Shown piece by piece: positions 7,204 to 15,670 of a DNA stretch of 64,000 nucleotides. This stretch comes from Terriglobia bacterium (GTDB lineage Bacteria > Acidobacteriota > Terriglobia > Terriglobales > Acidobacteriaceae): NCBI GenBank assembly GCA_020073665.1, contig JAIQEU010000015.1, positions 157,771 to 221,770 on the forward strand, read 5' to 3'. The notes under the pieces are model-generated. The model was not told where the DNA came from. It saw only the letters and a program-made list of their open reading frames with translations, and did not search any database. Numbering within the stretch: the first letter of the stretch is position 1; each line of letters opens with the position of its first letter. The translations under genes and the position numbers were made by a program.

Positions 7204-8502
7204 TCATCCCAGTTCGCCCGATCCCCCCGATGCCACCAAGGTTCCGTTTAACACCGCGAACGCACACCGATTCGACGCAAACCAGTACGGAATCTCGCGA
7301 TAGTCAGCTGCTTCAAAAACCGCCAGATCTGCATCTTTTCCCGGCTCGATCGATCCCTTGCGATCCGCCAACCGCAGCGCCCACGCGCCGTTAATGGTCG
7401 AAGCGGTGATCGCTTCCGCAGGCGACATCTTCAAATGCGTGCACGCCAGCGACATCACGAAAGGCATGCTGGCCGTGGGCGAGCTGCCGGGGTTGTAGTC
7501 GGTGGCCAGCGCCACCGGCACGCCAGCGTCGATCAGCTTGCGGGCGGGCGGATAGCAGTCCAGCCCCAGAAAATAGTTTGCTCCCGGGACCAGCGTCGCT
7601 ACCGCATCGCGACGCGATAACTCCGTAATGTCGTCGTCGCTCACGTGGTCCATGTGGTCGAACGAAGCCGGATCGAACCGCAGCAAAGTCTGCAAAGCGG
7701 TCTGGCTCAACTGGCAGACGTGGGCGCGCACTCCCAGGCCGTGCTTCTCGGCCGCTGCAAATACCTGCTCGGTTTCTTGCGCGCTGAACGCGCCTCGTTC
7801 AGTGAACACATCCACGAACTGCGCCAGCTTGCGCTTTGCGGCCTGCGGGACCATCTCATTACAGACGAGCTCGACGTACTTTTGTGAGCGTCCGCGAAAT
7901 TCTGCGGGGACCACGTGAGCACCCAGAAGAGTAGAAACCACCGTGCCCGGCCAGCGTGCCGCCGCCGTGCGGATCGCCTCCAGCGACTTCAACTCGGACT
8001 CGACCGATAACCCGTAACCGGACTTGGCTTCGACCGTGGTGGTGCCCAGTTCGGCCATCTCGTGCAGCGCGTCGAGGACTTTCTCGGCCAACAGGCTCTT
8101 CCCTGCCCGGCGTACGCCCGCGAGACTGGAGCGTATTCCGCCGCCGGCCTCGGCGATTTCCTCGTAACTGGCGCCCGAGATGCGCTTCTCAAAATCCACC
8201 AGCCGCGGACTGACAAACACGGGATGAGTGTGAGAATCAACGAACCCGGGCAAGACTACCTGCCCTTCGCAGTTAATCTCTAGCACTTTCTTGCGATTCT
8301 TCTTCAGCCAGGGATCGCGCAGAGCGTCTTTAGTTTTTCCGATGGAAACAATTTTGCCACCGAGGCAGAGGACGGCAGCGTCTTCAATGATGCCGAGTTC
8401 CTTCAAGGCAGGTCCGCGGCGCGGGCCTTGGGCTTGAGGGGGATGGCGCAGCGTGAGCAGTTGGGCGATGTTGATTAGGAGCAAGGCAGAGGGATTACGC
8501 AT
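7204..8502 (-). CDS. hutI: imidazolonepropionase
   Basis: Hydrolyses 4-imidazolone-5-propanoate to N-formimino-L-glutamate, the third step of histidine degradation, in the cytoplasm. The 432-residue amidohydrolase has the metal motif DSHTHP (His91, His93), the substrate-loop motif EAKSGYG (158-164), His261 and the DHMDH segment (282-286), and the metal/catalytic Asp335 in ATDYNPG. It is slightly longer than usual because of an N-terminal extension (residues 1-40), so the true start could be internal. It lies 84 bases downstream of hutU, matching its pathway neighbour; hutH is not in the window. Confidence 0.95.
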   Translation of the reverse strand: MRNPSALLLINIAQLLTLRHPPQAQGPRRGPALKELGIIEDAAVLCLGGKIVSIGKTKDALRDPWLKKNRKKVLEINCEGQVVLPGFVDSHTHPVFVSPRLVDFEKRISGASYEEIAEAGGGIRSSLAGVRRAGKSLLAEKVLDALHEMAELGTTTVEAKSGYGLSVESELKSLEAIRTAAARWPGTVVSTLLGAHVVPAEFRGRSQKYVELVCNEMVPQAAKRKLAQFVDVFTERGAFSAQETEQVFAAAEKHGLGVRAHVCQLSQTALQTLLRFDPASFDHMDHVSDDDITELSRRDAVATLVPGANYFLGLDCYPPARKLIDAGVPVALATDYNPGSSPTASMPFVMSLACTHLKMSPAEAITASTINGAWALRLADRKGSIEPGKDADLAVFEAADYREIPYWFASNRCAFAVLNGTLVASGGSGELG

Positions 8503-8586
8503 CGCCGCTCCTCACAGGCCACGGAGGCACTGAGGCAGGGAGTTTTTCTGTCCTCATAGTAGCCTGCGCATACCCGTCATGGCTCT

Positions 8587-10269
8587 TCATGACTTTCTCA
8601 TTGGAATCTCCACGCCCGTCTTCTCTGCAAACTCCTTCGCCTCTTCATACCCCGCATCCACATGCCGAATCACTCCCATGCCCGGATCGGTGGTCAGCAC
8701 GCGTTCGATGCGTTTGGCCATCATCTCGGTGCCGTCGGCGACTGTGACTTGTCCGGCGTGCAGCGAGTAGCCAATGCCCACGCCTCCCCCGTTGTGTACT
8801 GACACCCACGAGGCTCCCGCGGCGGTGTTAAGCAGCGCATTCAGAATGGGCCAGTCGGCCACCGCGTCGCTGCCGTCCTTCATGCTTTCGGTCTCGCGAA
8901 ATGGAGATGCCACCGAGCCGCAATCCAGGTGATCGCGTCCAATCACGATCGGGGCCTTGAGCTTGCCCTTCTTCACCAGGTCGTTCATCGCCAGGCCAAA
9001 CTGCGCGCGCTCGCCGTAGCCCAGCCAGCAGATACGCGCTGGCAGGCCTTGGAACTTGATGCGCTTTTTCGCCAAGTCAATCCAGCGACGCAGAATGCGG
9101 TTCTCGGGGAACAACTCCAGCACCAGATCGTCGGTGATGTGAATGTCTGACGGCTCGCCCGACAGCGCCACCCAGCGGAACGGGCCGCGGCCTTCGCAGA
9201 ACAGCGGGCGAATATAGGCGGGCACGAATCCGGGGAAGTCGTAGGCGTTCTTTACCCCACGCTGGAATGCGAACGTACGAATGTTGTTGCCGTAGTCGAA
9301 CGTGATCGAGCCCATTTTCTGCAGGCGCAACATGCCTTCCACATGCCGCGCCATGGCATCGAGCGAGCGCTCCTCGTAGGCCTTGGGATCGCTCTTGCGC
9401 AGCTCCAGTGCGGCTTCGAACGTCATGCCGTTGGGGACGTATCCATTCAGCGGATCGTGCGCCGAAGTCTGATCGGTAAGGATGTCGGGCACCACGCCAC
9501 GCTCGGCGAGTTCAGGAATAACGTCAGCGCAATTTCCTACCAGCCCGACCGAGACGTTTTCCTTCTTGCGCACCGCGTTCTTCAGAATGCGCAGCGCTTC
9601 ATCGAGCGACGTCACCATGAAGTCGCAGTAGCCGGTCTTCAGGCGTTTCTTGATGCGCTCGGGATCCACGTCAATTCCCAGAAACGCCGCCCCGGTCATG
9701 GTCGCAGCCAGGGGCTGAGCGCCGCCCATGCCACCCATTCCGCCCGACACGATCAGCTTGCCGGCCAGGTCGCCGCCAAAATGTTTTTCTCCCGCCGCCG
9801 AGAAAGTCTCGAACGTACCCTGCACAATCCCCTGCGAGCCAATGTAAATCCACGAACCAGCGGTCATCTGGCCGTACATCATTAATCCTGCGCGCTCCAG
9901 TTCGTTGAACTTCTCCCAACTGGACCAGTGGCCCACCAGGTTGGAGTTGGCAATCAGCACCCGTGGCGCGTACTCGTGCGTCTTGAAAACGCCCACCGGC
10001 TTGCCCGACTGCACCAGCAGGGTTTCATCGTCGGCAAGATTCTTCAAAGAGTGAACGATGGCGTGGTAAGCCTCCCAACTGCGCGCCGCCCGGCCAGTGC
10101 CGCCGTACACCACCAGGTCTTTGGGCCGCTCGGCCACCTCTTCGTCGAGGTTGTTCATCAGCATGCGCATGGCCGCTTCCTGCTGCCAACCTTTGCAGGA
10201 GATAGCGGTGCCACGCGGCGCGCGGATGGGAGTGTACGTGGAAGGGTTGATTTCAGTTTCTACCGGCAT
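8587..10269 (-). CDS. hutU: urocanate hydratase
   Basis: Converts urocanate to imidazolone propionate with tightly bound NAD+ as electrophile, the second step of histidine degradation. At 560 residues it has the family's usual length. Conserved blocks are visible throughout: [15 protein letters not shown] (55-69), the glycine-rich NAD region [11 protein letters not shown] (175-185), and [16 protein letters not shown] near the C-terminus. It is the first gene of the hutU-hutI pair on this strand. Nothing is truncated, and the catalytic region looks intact. Confidence 0.96.
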   Translation of the reverse strand: MPVETEINPSTYTPIRAPRGTAISCKGWQQEAAMRMLMNNLDEEVAERPKDLVVYGGTGRAARSWEAYHAIVHSLKNLADDETLLVQSGKPVGVFKTHEYAPRVLIANSNLVGHWSSWEKFNELERAGLMMYGQMTAGSWIYIGSQGIVQGTFETFSAAGEKHFGGDLAGKLIVSGGMGGMGGAQPLAATMTGAAFLGIDVDPERIKKRLKTGYCDFMVTSLDEALRILKNAVRKKENVSVGLVGNCADVIPELAERGVVPDILTDQTSAHDPLNGYVPNGMTFEAALELRKSDPKAYEERSLDAMARHVEGMLRLQKMGSITFDYGNNIRTFAFQRGVKNAYDFPGFVPAYIRPLFCEGRGPFRWVALSGEPSDIHITDDLVLELFPENRILRRWIDLAKKRIKFQGLPARICWLGYGERAQFGLAMNDLVKKGKLKAPIVIGRDHLDCGSVASPFRETESMKDGSDAVADWPILNALLNTAAGASWVSVHNGGGVGIGYSLHAGQVTVADGTEMMAKRIERVLTTDPGMGVIRHVDAGYEEAKEFAEKTGVEIPMRKS

Positions 10270-10322
10270 GACTAGATGGTAGCGGTTTGGTGCAAAGCGT
10301 TCAAATCAGCCGGTGCCTGCAC

Positions 10323-10343
10323 TTTGCTGCGCTCAGGATAACA
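10323..10343. repeat. degenerate REP-like element
   Basis: TTTGCTGCGCTCAGGATAAC resembles one arm of the GCGCTCAGG...GGGATGACA hairpins found at 50438-50477 and 62094-62120. Here only one arm is recognisable. It sits in the gap between hutU and the pseudopilin gene. Confidence 0.35.
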
Positions 10344-10373
10344 TTAGAGGAAAGGATCACCATCAGAGGAAAG

Positions 10374-10388
10374 CTGACGACGGACGAC
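10374..10388. repeat. period-7 repeat, single arm
   Basis: CTGACGACGGACGAC is identical over all 15 bases to part of the right arm of the hairpin before larC (25604-25618). It is two units of a 7-base repeat, and it lies immediately after the stop codon of the pseudopilin gene that is read on the minus strand. Confidence 0.55.
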
Positions 10389-10390
10389 TG

Positions 10391-10795
10391 CTACCAGGTG
10401 TTGTACGCCGTGCCGTCACTGGAGATATCGGTCGACGCGCTTTTCACGTCGGTGATCCCGGTCTCGTTCTGGTCGACGGAGAGCGCGTAGTCCTCCTCCT
10501 GCACGGCTTCCCAATTGGGACTGCCGGTCATGGGGTCGTTGGGAATTTGCTTGATGTATCCAGCGGAGACCAGGTCGTCGAGGGCTTGCGGGGCTTTCTG
10601 CTTGTCCAAGGTGTATTGCGAGATCAGCGAACGCAGGGTGAACAGGTTCTGCTTCAGCACCGACTCTTTGGCGCGGCGGATGGATTGGTTGTACGCCGGA
10701 ATGGCCATCGACACCAGGATGAGCATGATGCTGATGACGATCATCAGCTCAATCAGGGTGAAGCCGCGGCTCTGCTTTCTCCGGAGTCTTGCCAT
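10391..10795 (-). CDS. GspG-like pseudopilin, downstream copy
   Basis: A 134-residue type IV pilin-like protein. The class III signal is clear: basic leader, then processing site G11/F12 in GFTLIE with Glu16 at +5, and a hydrophobic helix. The soluble part has the pattern typical of GspG-type pseudopilins: YTLDKQKAPQALDDLVSAGY followed by IPNDPMTG. It would be cleaved by the prepilin peptidase and assembled as a pseudopilus subunit at the inner membrane. Its ATG begins directly after the stop of the preceding pseudopilin gene (no gap), and both follow the secretin gene, so all three form one operon. Confidence 0.88.
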   Translation of the reverse strand: MARLRRKQSRGFTLIELMIVISIMLILVSMAIPAYNQSIRRAKESVLKQNLFTLRSLISQYTLDKQKAPQALDDLVSAGYIKQIPNDPMTGSPNWEAVQEEDYALSVDQNETGITDVKSASTDISSDGTAYNTW

Positions 10796-11284
10796 TTACC
10801 AGTCCTTGTACTGAGTCCCATCCAGCCCCGTGCCCTGGGATTTGGTGTAGACGTCGAAAACGTTCTGCCCACCCCAGGAATCGGAGTCGGGATCATCCTG
10901 CATGGAGCGCAGTCCCCAATCGGTGTTGCCGGTCATGGGGTCGGTAGGAATGCGCCGCAGAAAGCGTATCTTCTTGCCGTTCGCATCCACGCCTTTCACC
11001 AGCGTGTCCAAATCTGGCGGATATCCTTCCGAGCCCACCTTGATCTGAAATGCGCCGCGGTCGGCGGCATCTTTGTAGCGATCAATGGCGTCACGCATCA
11101 TCCACAAGTCTTGCCGCAGTTCGTGCTCCCGTTCGCGCTTGATCGTCACCCGGGCCAAGGGGATGGCCAGGCTGGTCAAAATCACCAGGATGGCGGTGGC
11201 AACGATCAGCTCAATCAGCGTGAACCCGCCGCCGCTGACACGGGGGCGGACAGGTTTTTCCGAAAGTTGAGCCCGAAGCTTCAT
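10796..11284 (-). CDS. GspG-like pseudopilin, upstream copy
   Basis: A 162-residue paralogue of the next gene: processing site G20/F21 in GFTLIE with Glu25, a hydrophobic helix, then the marker RIPTDPMTGNTDW that parallels IPNDPMTGSPNW in the shorter protein. The insertion between helix and marker is longer (YKDAADRGAFQIKVGSEGYP). Two adjacent GspG-like genes suggest duplication with divergence, perhaps major and minor subunits. It is separated from the secretin gene by 12 bases on the same strand. Confidence 0.88.
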   Translation of the reverse strand: MKLRAQLSEKPVRPRVSGGGFTLIELIVATAILVILTSLAIPLARVTIKREREHELRQDLWMMRDAIDRYKDAADRGAFQIKVGSEGYPPDLDTLVKGVDANGKKIRFLRRIPTDPMTGNTDWGLRSMQDDPDSDSWGGQNVFDVYTKSQGTGLDGTQYKDW

Positions 11285-11296
11285 CTCAATACCAGT

Positions 11297-13615
11297 TTAC
11301 TGAACGGTAACGGACGCCACCGCACCCGATACCGGCAGGGCCTGCATGGCGGGATCGCGAGCACCGCCCTTGGAAATGGTCAAGGCCGATTGCCCGGCCG
11401 CCTTCGCCACGAACGTCAGGGTAACTACGGTTCCCTGCCCCGACACTCCGCCGGAACCGGGCGGCCGGGTCGCGGTGATCTGCAACGTTCCATTGCCGTC
11501 ATCGCGATGCACCAGCGCCACCGCCTGACCATCTTGCGAGAGGAAGCCTCCGTTCGAGACATTGACCACTTGCAAAACTTTCGGATCGTAGCTGACTTGC
11601 AGGGGAACCGAATAGACATTCTGGGAGCCAGTCAGCAGCACGTTCACCGCGAACGTGGATCCACCCGGCTGGTTCACGGCCGGGGGGTCGAACACGAAGC
11701 TCGCCGCTCCCTGCGGAGAGGACGGCTGCGCTTCCTGAGGCGCCGCCTGCGGAGCCGGTTGCGCAGACACTGGCTGAGCCTGCCCGGGAGCCGACGCCGG
11801 AGCCGGAGTTGATGCCGTCGGCGCTGCAGTCGATGCTGCCGGAGCTGGCTTGGGTACGCGTCGCAGTTCGATGGCGCTGGCTGTGCCCACCGAAAGCACC
11901 CGCTGGTTCGAATCGCTGATGTCCGGGCCACGCACGATATGCGGTATCAGCGCAAACACAATTTCGTTCTCACGGTGCTCGGTGTTGGTCTGGGAGAACA
12001 GGTACTTCAGGATGGGAACATTCGCCAGTCCAGGAATGCCGCTCAGCGATTTGGTCTGCTGGTCTTCCAGGATGCCGCCCATGATGTTGACTTCGCCTTC
12101 TTTGAGGCGGATTTCGTGTTCAATCTTCCGCTGTCCGATGACCGGTTGGCTGATGCCGCCGATGTTGGTGGTCGAAGTCACAGCCGAGACGTCCAGCGAC
12201 AACTTGAGGGTCACCTCGCCGCCGGCGTGAACCTTGGGGGTGATGTCGATGTTGACGCCCACGTCAAGGTACTGGAATTGGGTATTAACAAGTGGGTTGA
12301 TACCAACGCCGCCGATGCCGGGCTGGAACGATCCGGTCGCGACCGGGACGCGGTCACCGATTTTCAGCGAAGCTTTCTGGCCGTCCAGGGCGCGAATCTG
12401 CGGATTCTGAATGATCTTGACGCTGCTGTCGCTCAGCATCGCCGTCGCCGTGGCCGAAGGAATGGTCACGGTGAAGTCGGTGGCGTTCAAGTTGGACAGC
12501 CGGTTCAGGTTCACCTGGTTGGGCGTGCCACTGGTGCTGGTAACCGTTCCCGTTCCTCCCGAACCGGTCGTGCCGGTAGTAGTGGACGTGTTCACATTGT
12601 TCTGCAAAGCGACAGTGGCGCTAGTCGGCGGGCTGATGCCCAGGTTCCGCATCTTGTCGCGGCTCACCTGCATGACCGCGACTTCCACGATCACTTCCGG
12701 CTTGGCCTTATCGAGATCGTCAACCAATTTTTCCGCCAAGGCGATCTGGTCAGGAGTGCCGCGCACTACCAGCGCTCCCTGCGAAGGCAAGGGCTGAATG
12801 CGGGCAATTTCCAAGATCTGGCGCAGGGCGTTAACTACGTCCTGCAGTTCCGTGGGCTGGGACAGGTTCGCCAGGTAAAAAGTCTTGATGACGCTTTGCT
12901 CGAGGTCTTTGCGCTTGGCCGGCGTGTCGCTGGCTATAAAGATGGTGTTCGGTGTGACCGGACGCCAGAAGGTTTTCGACTCCAGCGCGATGATCTCCAG
13001 CGCTTCTTCCAGCGTGACCCCATTGAGCTCGATCTTGATGCGGCGCGAGGTGTAGTCGGGATCGAACAGCACGTTGATCCCGGCCAGTTTCCCGACCGTC
13101 TCATAAATCATCTTGGTGTCTTCGGTGAGTTTGAGCGTGATGGGGACGTTCGAGATGGGGGCCAGATCCACCGGGCCGGCGGCTTCCTCCAAGCGTTGCT
13201 GCAGCCCGCCGCCGGAGGGGACCGCTGCATGGGGAGGCGCTTTGGCCTCATCAATCATCTTCTGAGTGCGCCGGATCTCCTGGAAGGCAACAAAACTGGA
13301 GGGGTCAACCTCGGCCGCTTTTTGGAAAGCTGCCATCGCCTCCTCCAACTTACCCGACTCGCGCAGCAGCCGGCCACGATGTACATACGACGACCCGGCC
13401 AGAAAACGTACCCGCTCGTAGGCGGCCCGGTATTGCAGGTCCTTGGGCTTCAAGGCATACGCTTGCTTGTAGTACTCGAAAGCTTCCTCGTAGTTCTGGC
13501 GCGCGTCGGCGTCCTGGCCTTTTTCATACAAAGACTTGGCCTTGTCGGCGGCCGCAGGCAGAGTAATGGCCACGACGAGCAACAACAGCGCAGCCGGACG
13601 TATGAAACGCATCAT
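11297..13615 (-). CDS. secretin with N-terminal TPR and C-terminal cohesin domains
   Basis: An outer-membrane channel protein of the GspD/PilQ family, 772 residues from ATG 13615 (MMRFIRPAALLLLVV signal peptide; the in-frame GTG at 13696 adds an unlikely leader). In order: signal peptide 1-23; TPR-like helices about 24-120; STN/N0-like domain about 160-225 (ITLKLTEDTKMIYETVGKLA); N1 secretin domain about 245-315; secretin core about 385-562 (IPGLANVPILKYLF, then ENEIVFALIPHIV); a Pro/Ala/Gln linker 588-637; and a cohesin-like domain 638-772. The two pseudopilins follow in the same operon, so it should be the exit pore of a type II-like or pilus-like system. No ATPase or platform gene is present here. 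Confidence 0.88.
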   Translation of the reverse strand: MMRFIRPAALLLLVVAITLPAAADKAKSLYEKGQDADARQNYEEAFEYYKQAYALKPKDLQYRAAYERVRFLAGSSYVHRGRLLRESGKLEEAMAAFQKAAEVDPSSFVAFQEIRRTQKMIDEAKAPPHAAVPSGGGLQQRLEEAAGPVDLAPISNVPITLKLTEDTKMIYETVGKLAGINVLFDPDYTSRRIKIELNGVTLEEALEIIALESKTFWRPVTPNTIFIASDTPAKRKDLEQSVIKTFYLANLSQPTELQDVVNALRQILEIARIQPLPSQGALVVRGTPDQIALAEKLVDDLDKAKPEVIVEVAVMQVSRDKMRNLGISPPTSATVALQNNVNTSTTTGTTGSGGTGTVTSTSGTPNQVNLNRLSNLNATDFTVTIPSATATAMLSDSSVKIIQNPQIRALDGQKASLKIGDRVPVATGSFQPGIGGVGINPLVNTQFQYLDVGVNIDITPKVHAGGEVTLKLSLDVSAVTSTTNIGGISQPVIGQRKIEHEIRLKEGEVNIMGGILEDQQTKSLSGIPGLANVPILKYLFSQTNTEHRENEIVFALIPHIVRGPDISDSNQRVLSVGTASAIELRRVPKPAPAASTAAPTASTPAPASAPGQAQPVSAQPAPQAAPQEAQPSSPQGAASFVFDPPAVNQPGGSTFAVNVLLTGSQNVYSVPLQVSYDPKVLQVVNVSNGGFLSQDGQAVALVHRDDGNGTLQITATRPPGSGGVSGQGTVVTLTFVAKAAGQSALTISKGGARDPAMQALPVSGAVASVTVQ

Positions 13616-13846
13616 CACTGGTCCCTCGCAGACAGCCTTCCGCCGGGGGTCGGCCACGGCCCGGGGTCGGGCACTCAATTTGCCGCCAGAAAACACCTAA
13701 GCTGCGTGATTATAGCATCCTCCCAACGCAGCGGAAGTTACTGCTGTGGTAGCATTTAAACTCTTTAGTCTTAATCCTGATAGAGTGCGAGGGCCCGGTT
13801 TTCTGGAGTCCTTCTTCTCGGGTCTAGAGACTCGACCCGCTCGCAA

Positions 13847-13998
13847 TCGTCGGGTCGCAGGTTGCAGGCATCGCTTCTCGGATTTCGGTTACAGGACGGC
13901 CTCCCTCGCTGTCCTCTCCGTCAATCAGGTTGAATTATCGCCGGCATTGCGCTCAACGGAGATACCCTTGCTTCCGGACCTGCGACCGGCGACCTGCC
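13847..13998. repeat. period-7 repeat arms upstream of smpB
   Basis: Left arm 13850-13868 (gtcgggt cgcaggt tgcagg, a 7-base periodic run) and right arm 13977-13998 (cctgcga ccggcga cctgccc) are roughly inverted copies of each other, 108 bases apart. The right arm ends about 33 bases before the smpB start. It is one of several such elements in the window. Confidence 0.45.
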
Positions 13999-14031
13999 CC
14001 CTGTCACCTTTCTTGTAAGATACTTCCAGCT

Positions 14032-14562
14032 ATGGCCCGACAGCCCACGCATGCGACCCGGCCCAACCCGGAAAAGAATCCCCGCCGCGCTCCCACCGCC
14101 GCGGGGCAGCGTGACGCTGCCGTAAATAGGATCGCTTCCCATAACTATTTCTTGCTGGAAAAATTTGAGGCTGGGGTGGTTTTGAGCGGGACCGAGGTCA
14201 AGTCGGTCCGCGCTGGCCGGGCTAACTTGAAGGACGCCTACGGCTTAGTCAAAGACGACGAACTCTGGCTGTTGAACTGTCACATCGGACCCTACGAGCA
14301 CGGCAACATCTTTAACCACGCCCCGCTGCGCACTCGTAAGCTGCTGATGCACAAGGCAGAAATACGGAAGCTGATCGGCAAAACGTTGCACAAAGGCCTC
14401 ACCCTCATCCCGGTGCGCCTGTACTTCAAGAAGGGCAAGGTGAAAGTGGAACTGGCCCTGGCCAAGGGCAAACAACTCTGGGACAAACGCGAGACCGAGC
14501 GGCGCCGCACCGCCGATAAAGAAGCGCGCGAAGCGGTGGCTCGCGGGCGCAAGGGACACTGA
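14032..14562 (+). CDS. smpB: SsrA-binding protein SmpB
   Basis: Binds tmRNA and brings it to stalled ribosomes for trans-translation. A 176-residue protein. After a basic N-terminal extension of about 30 residues the SmpB core is obvious: [20 protein letters not shown], then [28 protein letters not shown], and the C-terminal basic tail [19 protein letters not shown] use ATG 14032 because upstream in-frame sequence lacks protein character. The tmRNA gene itself was not found in the window. The gene is divergent from the secretin operon, so it has its own promoter in the 13616-14031 gap. Confidence 0.95.
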   Translation: MARQPTHATRPNPEKNPRRAPTAAGQRDAAVNRIASHNYFLLEKFEAGVVLSGTEVKSVRAGRANLKDAYGLVKDDELWLLNCHIGPYEHGNIFNHAPLRTRKLLMHKAEIRKLIGKTLHKGLTLIPVRLYFKKGKVKVELALAKGKQLWDKRETERRRTADKEAREAVARGRKGH

Positions 14563-14653
14563 GCGCCGACCGGGGTCACAGCCAACCGAGTACAATGACC
14601 CTGTCTTTGCACTCATCCTCACCATGAGGTCCTACTCACGAAAGGGGCCTGCC

Positions 14654-15370
14654 ATGCAAGCACTTCGATCGGCACTCTTCCTGGTTGCACTGCTAAGCGC
14701 CCTCGCAGCGTCGGCGCAGGTAGAAGAAATCACCAAGCAGCTCGGGCTGGGCGAGTCCTCCATGCTTCCGGACGCGAAAATCGCTTCGGGATTGAAGGAG
14801 GCCTTGCAGGTGGGCGCGAACAACGCGGTGAAACTGACAGGCCAGAAAGACGGCTACTTCGGCAACGCGGCGATTAAGATTCTGATGCCGAAGAGCCTGC
14901 GTCCGGTGGAAAGCGGGCTGCGCGCCATCGGCTACGGACCCAAGGTGGATGAATTCGTCCTCAGCATGAACCGGGCCGCAGAACGTGCGGCTCCCCAGGC
15001 CAAGAAAATCTTTGGCGACGCGATTCTCTCTATGTCGTTTGAGGATGCGCGCAAAATCCTTCAGGGCAGCGACACAGCGGCTACGGAATATTTCAAGTCC
15101 AAGACCAGCAGCCAGCTGACTACTGCCTTTCGCCCCATCGTGGAGAAGTCGATGAACGAGACCGGGGTTACGCGGCAGTATGAGGACCTTATCGGGAAGT
15201 ACCAGACCCTGCCCTTTATGAACAGTCCTTCACTCGATATCAACAACTACGTGGTAGGCCAGGCGCTCAACGGCCTGTTCTTCATGCTGGGCGAGGAAGA
15301 AAAGAAAATCCGCAAGAATCCTGCCGCCCGGGTTACCAGCCTGCTCAAAGAAGTGTTCGCGAAACACTGA
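14654..15370 (+). CDS. DUF4197 family exported protein
   Basis: A 238-residue protein beginning at ATG 14654, which gives a clean signal peptide ([20 protein letters not shown]); an upstream in-frame ATG at 14624 would place ten charged residues before it. The mature part matches what I know of DUF4197: [19 protein letters not shown], then [29 protein letters not shown] and [19 protein letters not shown]. The family is periplasmic and all-helical and has no assigned function. It follows smpB by 91 bases and may be cotranscribed with it. Confidence 0.85.
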   Translation: MQALRSALFLVALLSALAASAQVEEITKQLGLGESSMLPDAKIASGLKEALQVGANNAVKLTGQKDGYFGNAAIKILMPKSLRPVESGLRAIGYGPKVDEFVLSMNRAAERAAPQAKKIFGDAILSMSFEDARKILQGSDTAATEYFKSKTSSQLTTAFRPIVEKSMNETGVTRQYEDLIGKYQTLPFMNSPSLDINNYVVGQALNGLFFMLGEEEKKIRKNPAARVTSLLKEVFAKH

Positions 15371-15383
15371 TTACGGCGGGGCA

Positions 15384-15404
15384 GCCGCAGGCCGCAGGTT
15401 GCCG
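15384..15404. repeat. period-7 repeat after the DUF4197 gene
   Basis: Three 7-base units, gccgcag gccgcag gttgccg, begin 13 bases after the stop codon. The rest of the 300-base gap to 15670 holds GC-rich sequence in which I see no gene, tRNA or convincing terminator. Confidence 0.5.
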
Positions 15405-15670
15405 TCTACAGACGCTAGCTTCCGATGTCGGGCCGTCGGACAGTGGTCCTTGCGACCCGCTCCTCGGTACTCTTGTTCTGTTTTCAGGAATTTTTCGAAC
15501 CCGTGTTCGGGCCTGAGAGTTTTCGAGTAGGCTGCCCCCGCTGTCCGTGAACACCCCCAAGCGGACACGCTCCCGGCTTGTTCGGGAGGCAAGGCAGTAC
15601 CCCCCACCACGGCCGCATGCGCCCATCGTATGCGGCCGTTGGCTTTTCAGCACCGCGGCCGGTGTGGCTC

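Noticed and set aside
10313..11812. Long plus-strand open frame antisense to the pseudopilin and secretin genes
   Set aside because: GC-rich codons leave few stops in the complementary frame. The translation is rich in Arg, His, Gly and Gln, with no domain, and the minus strand encodes clear pilin and secretin proteins.
11939..13759. 606-codon plus-strand open frame antisense to the secretin gene
   Set aside because: Same effect as above. It has no recognisable motif and the secretin frame is unambiguous.
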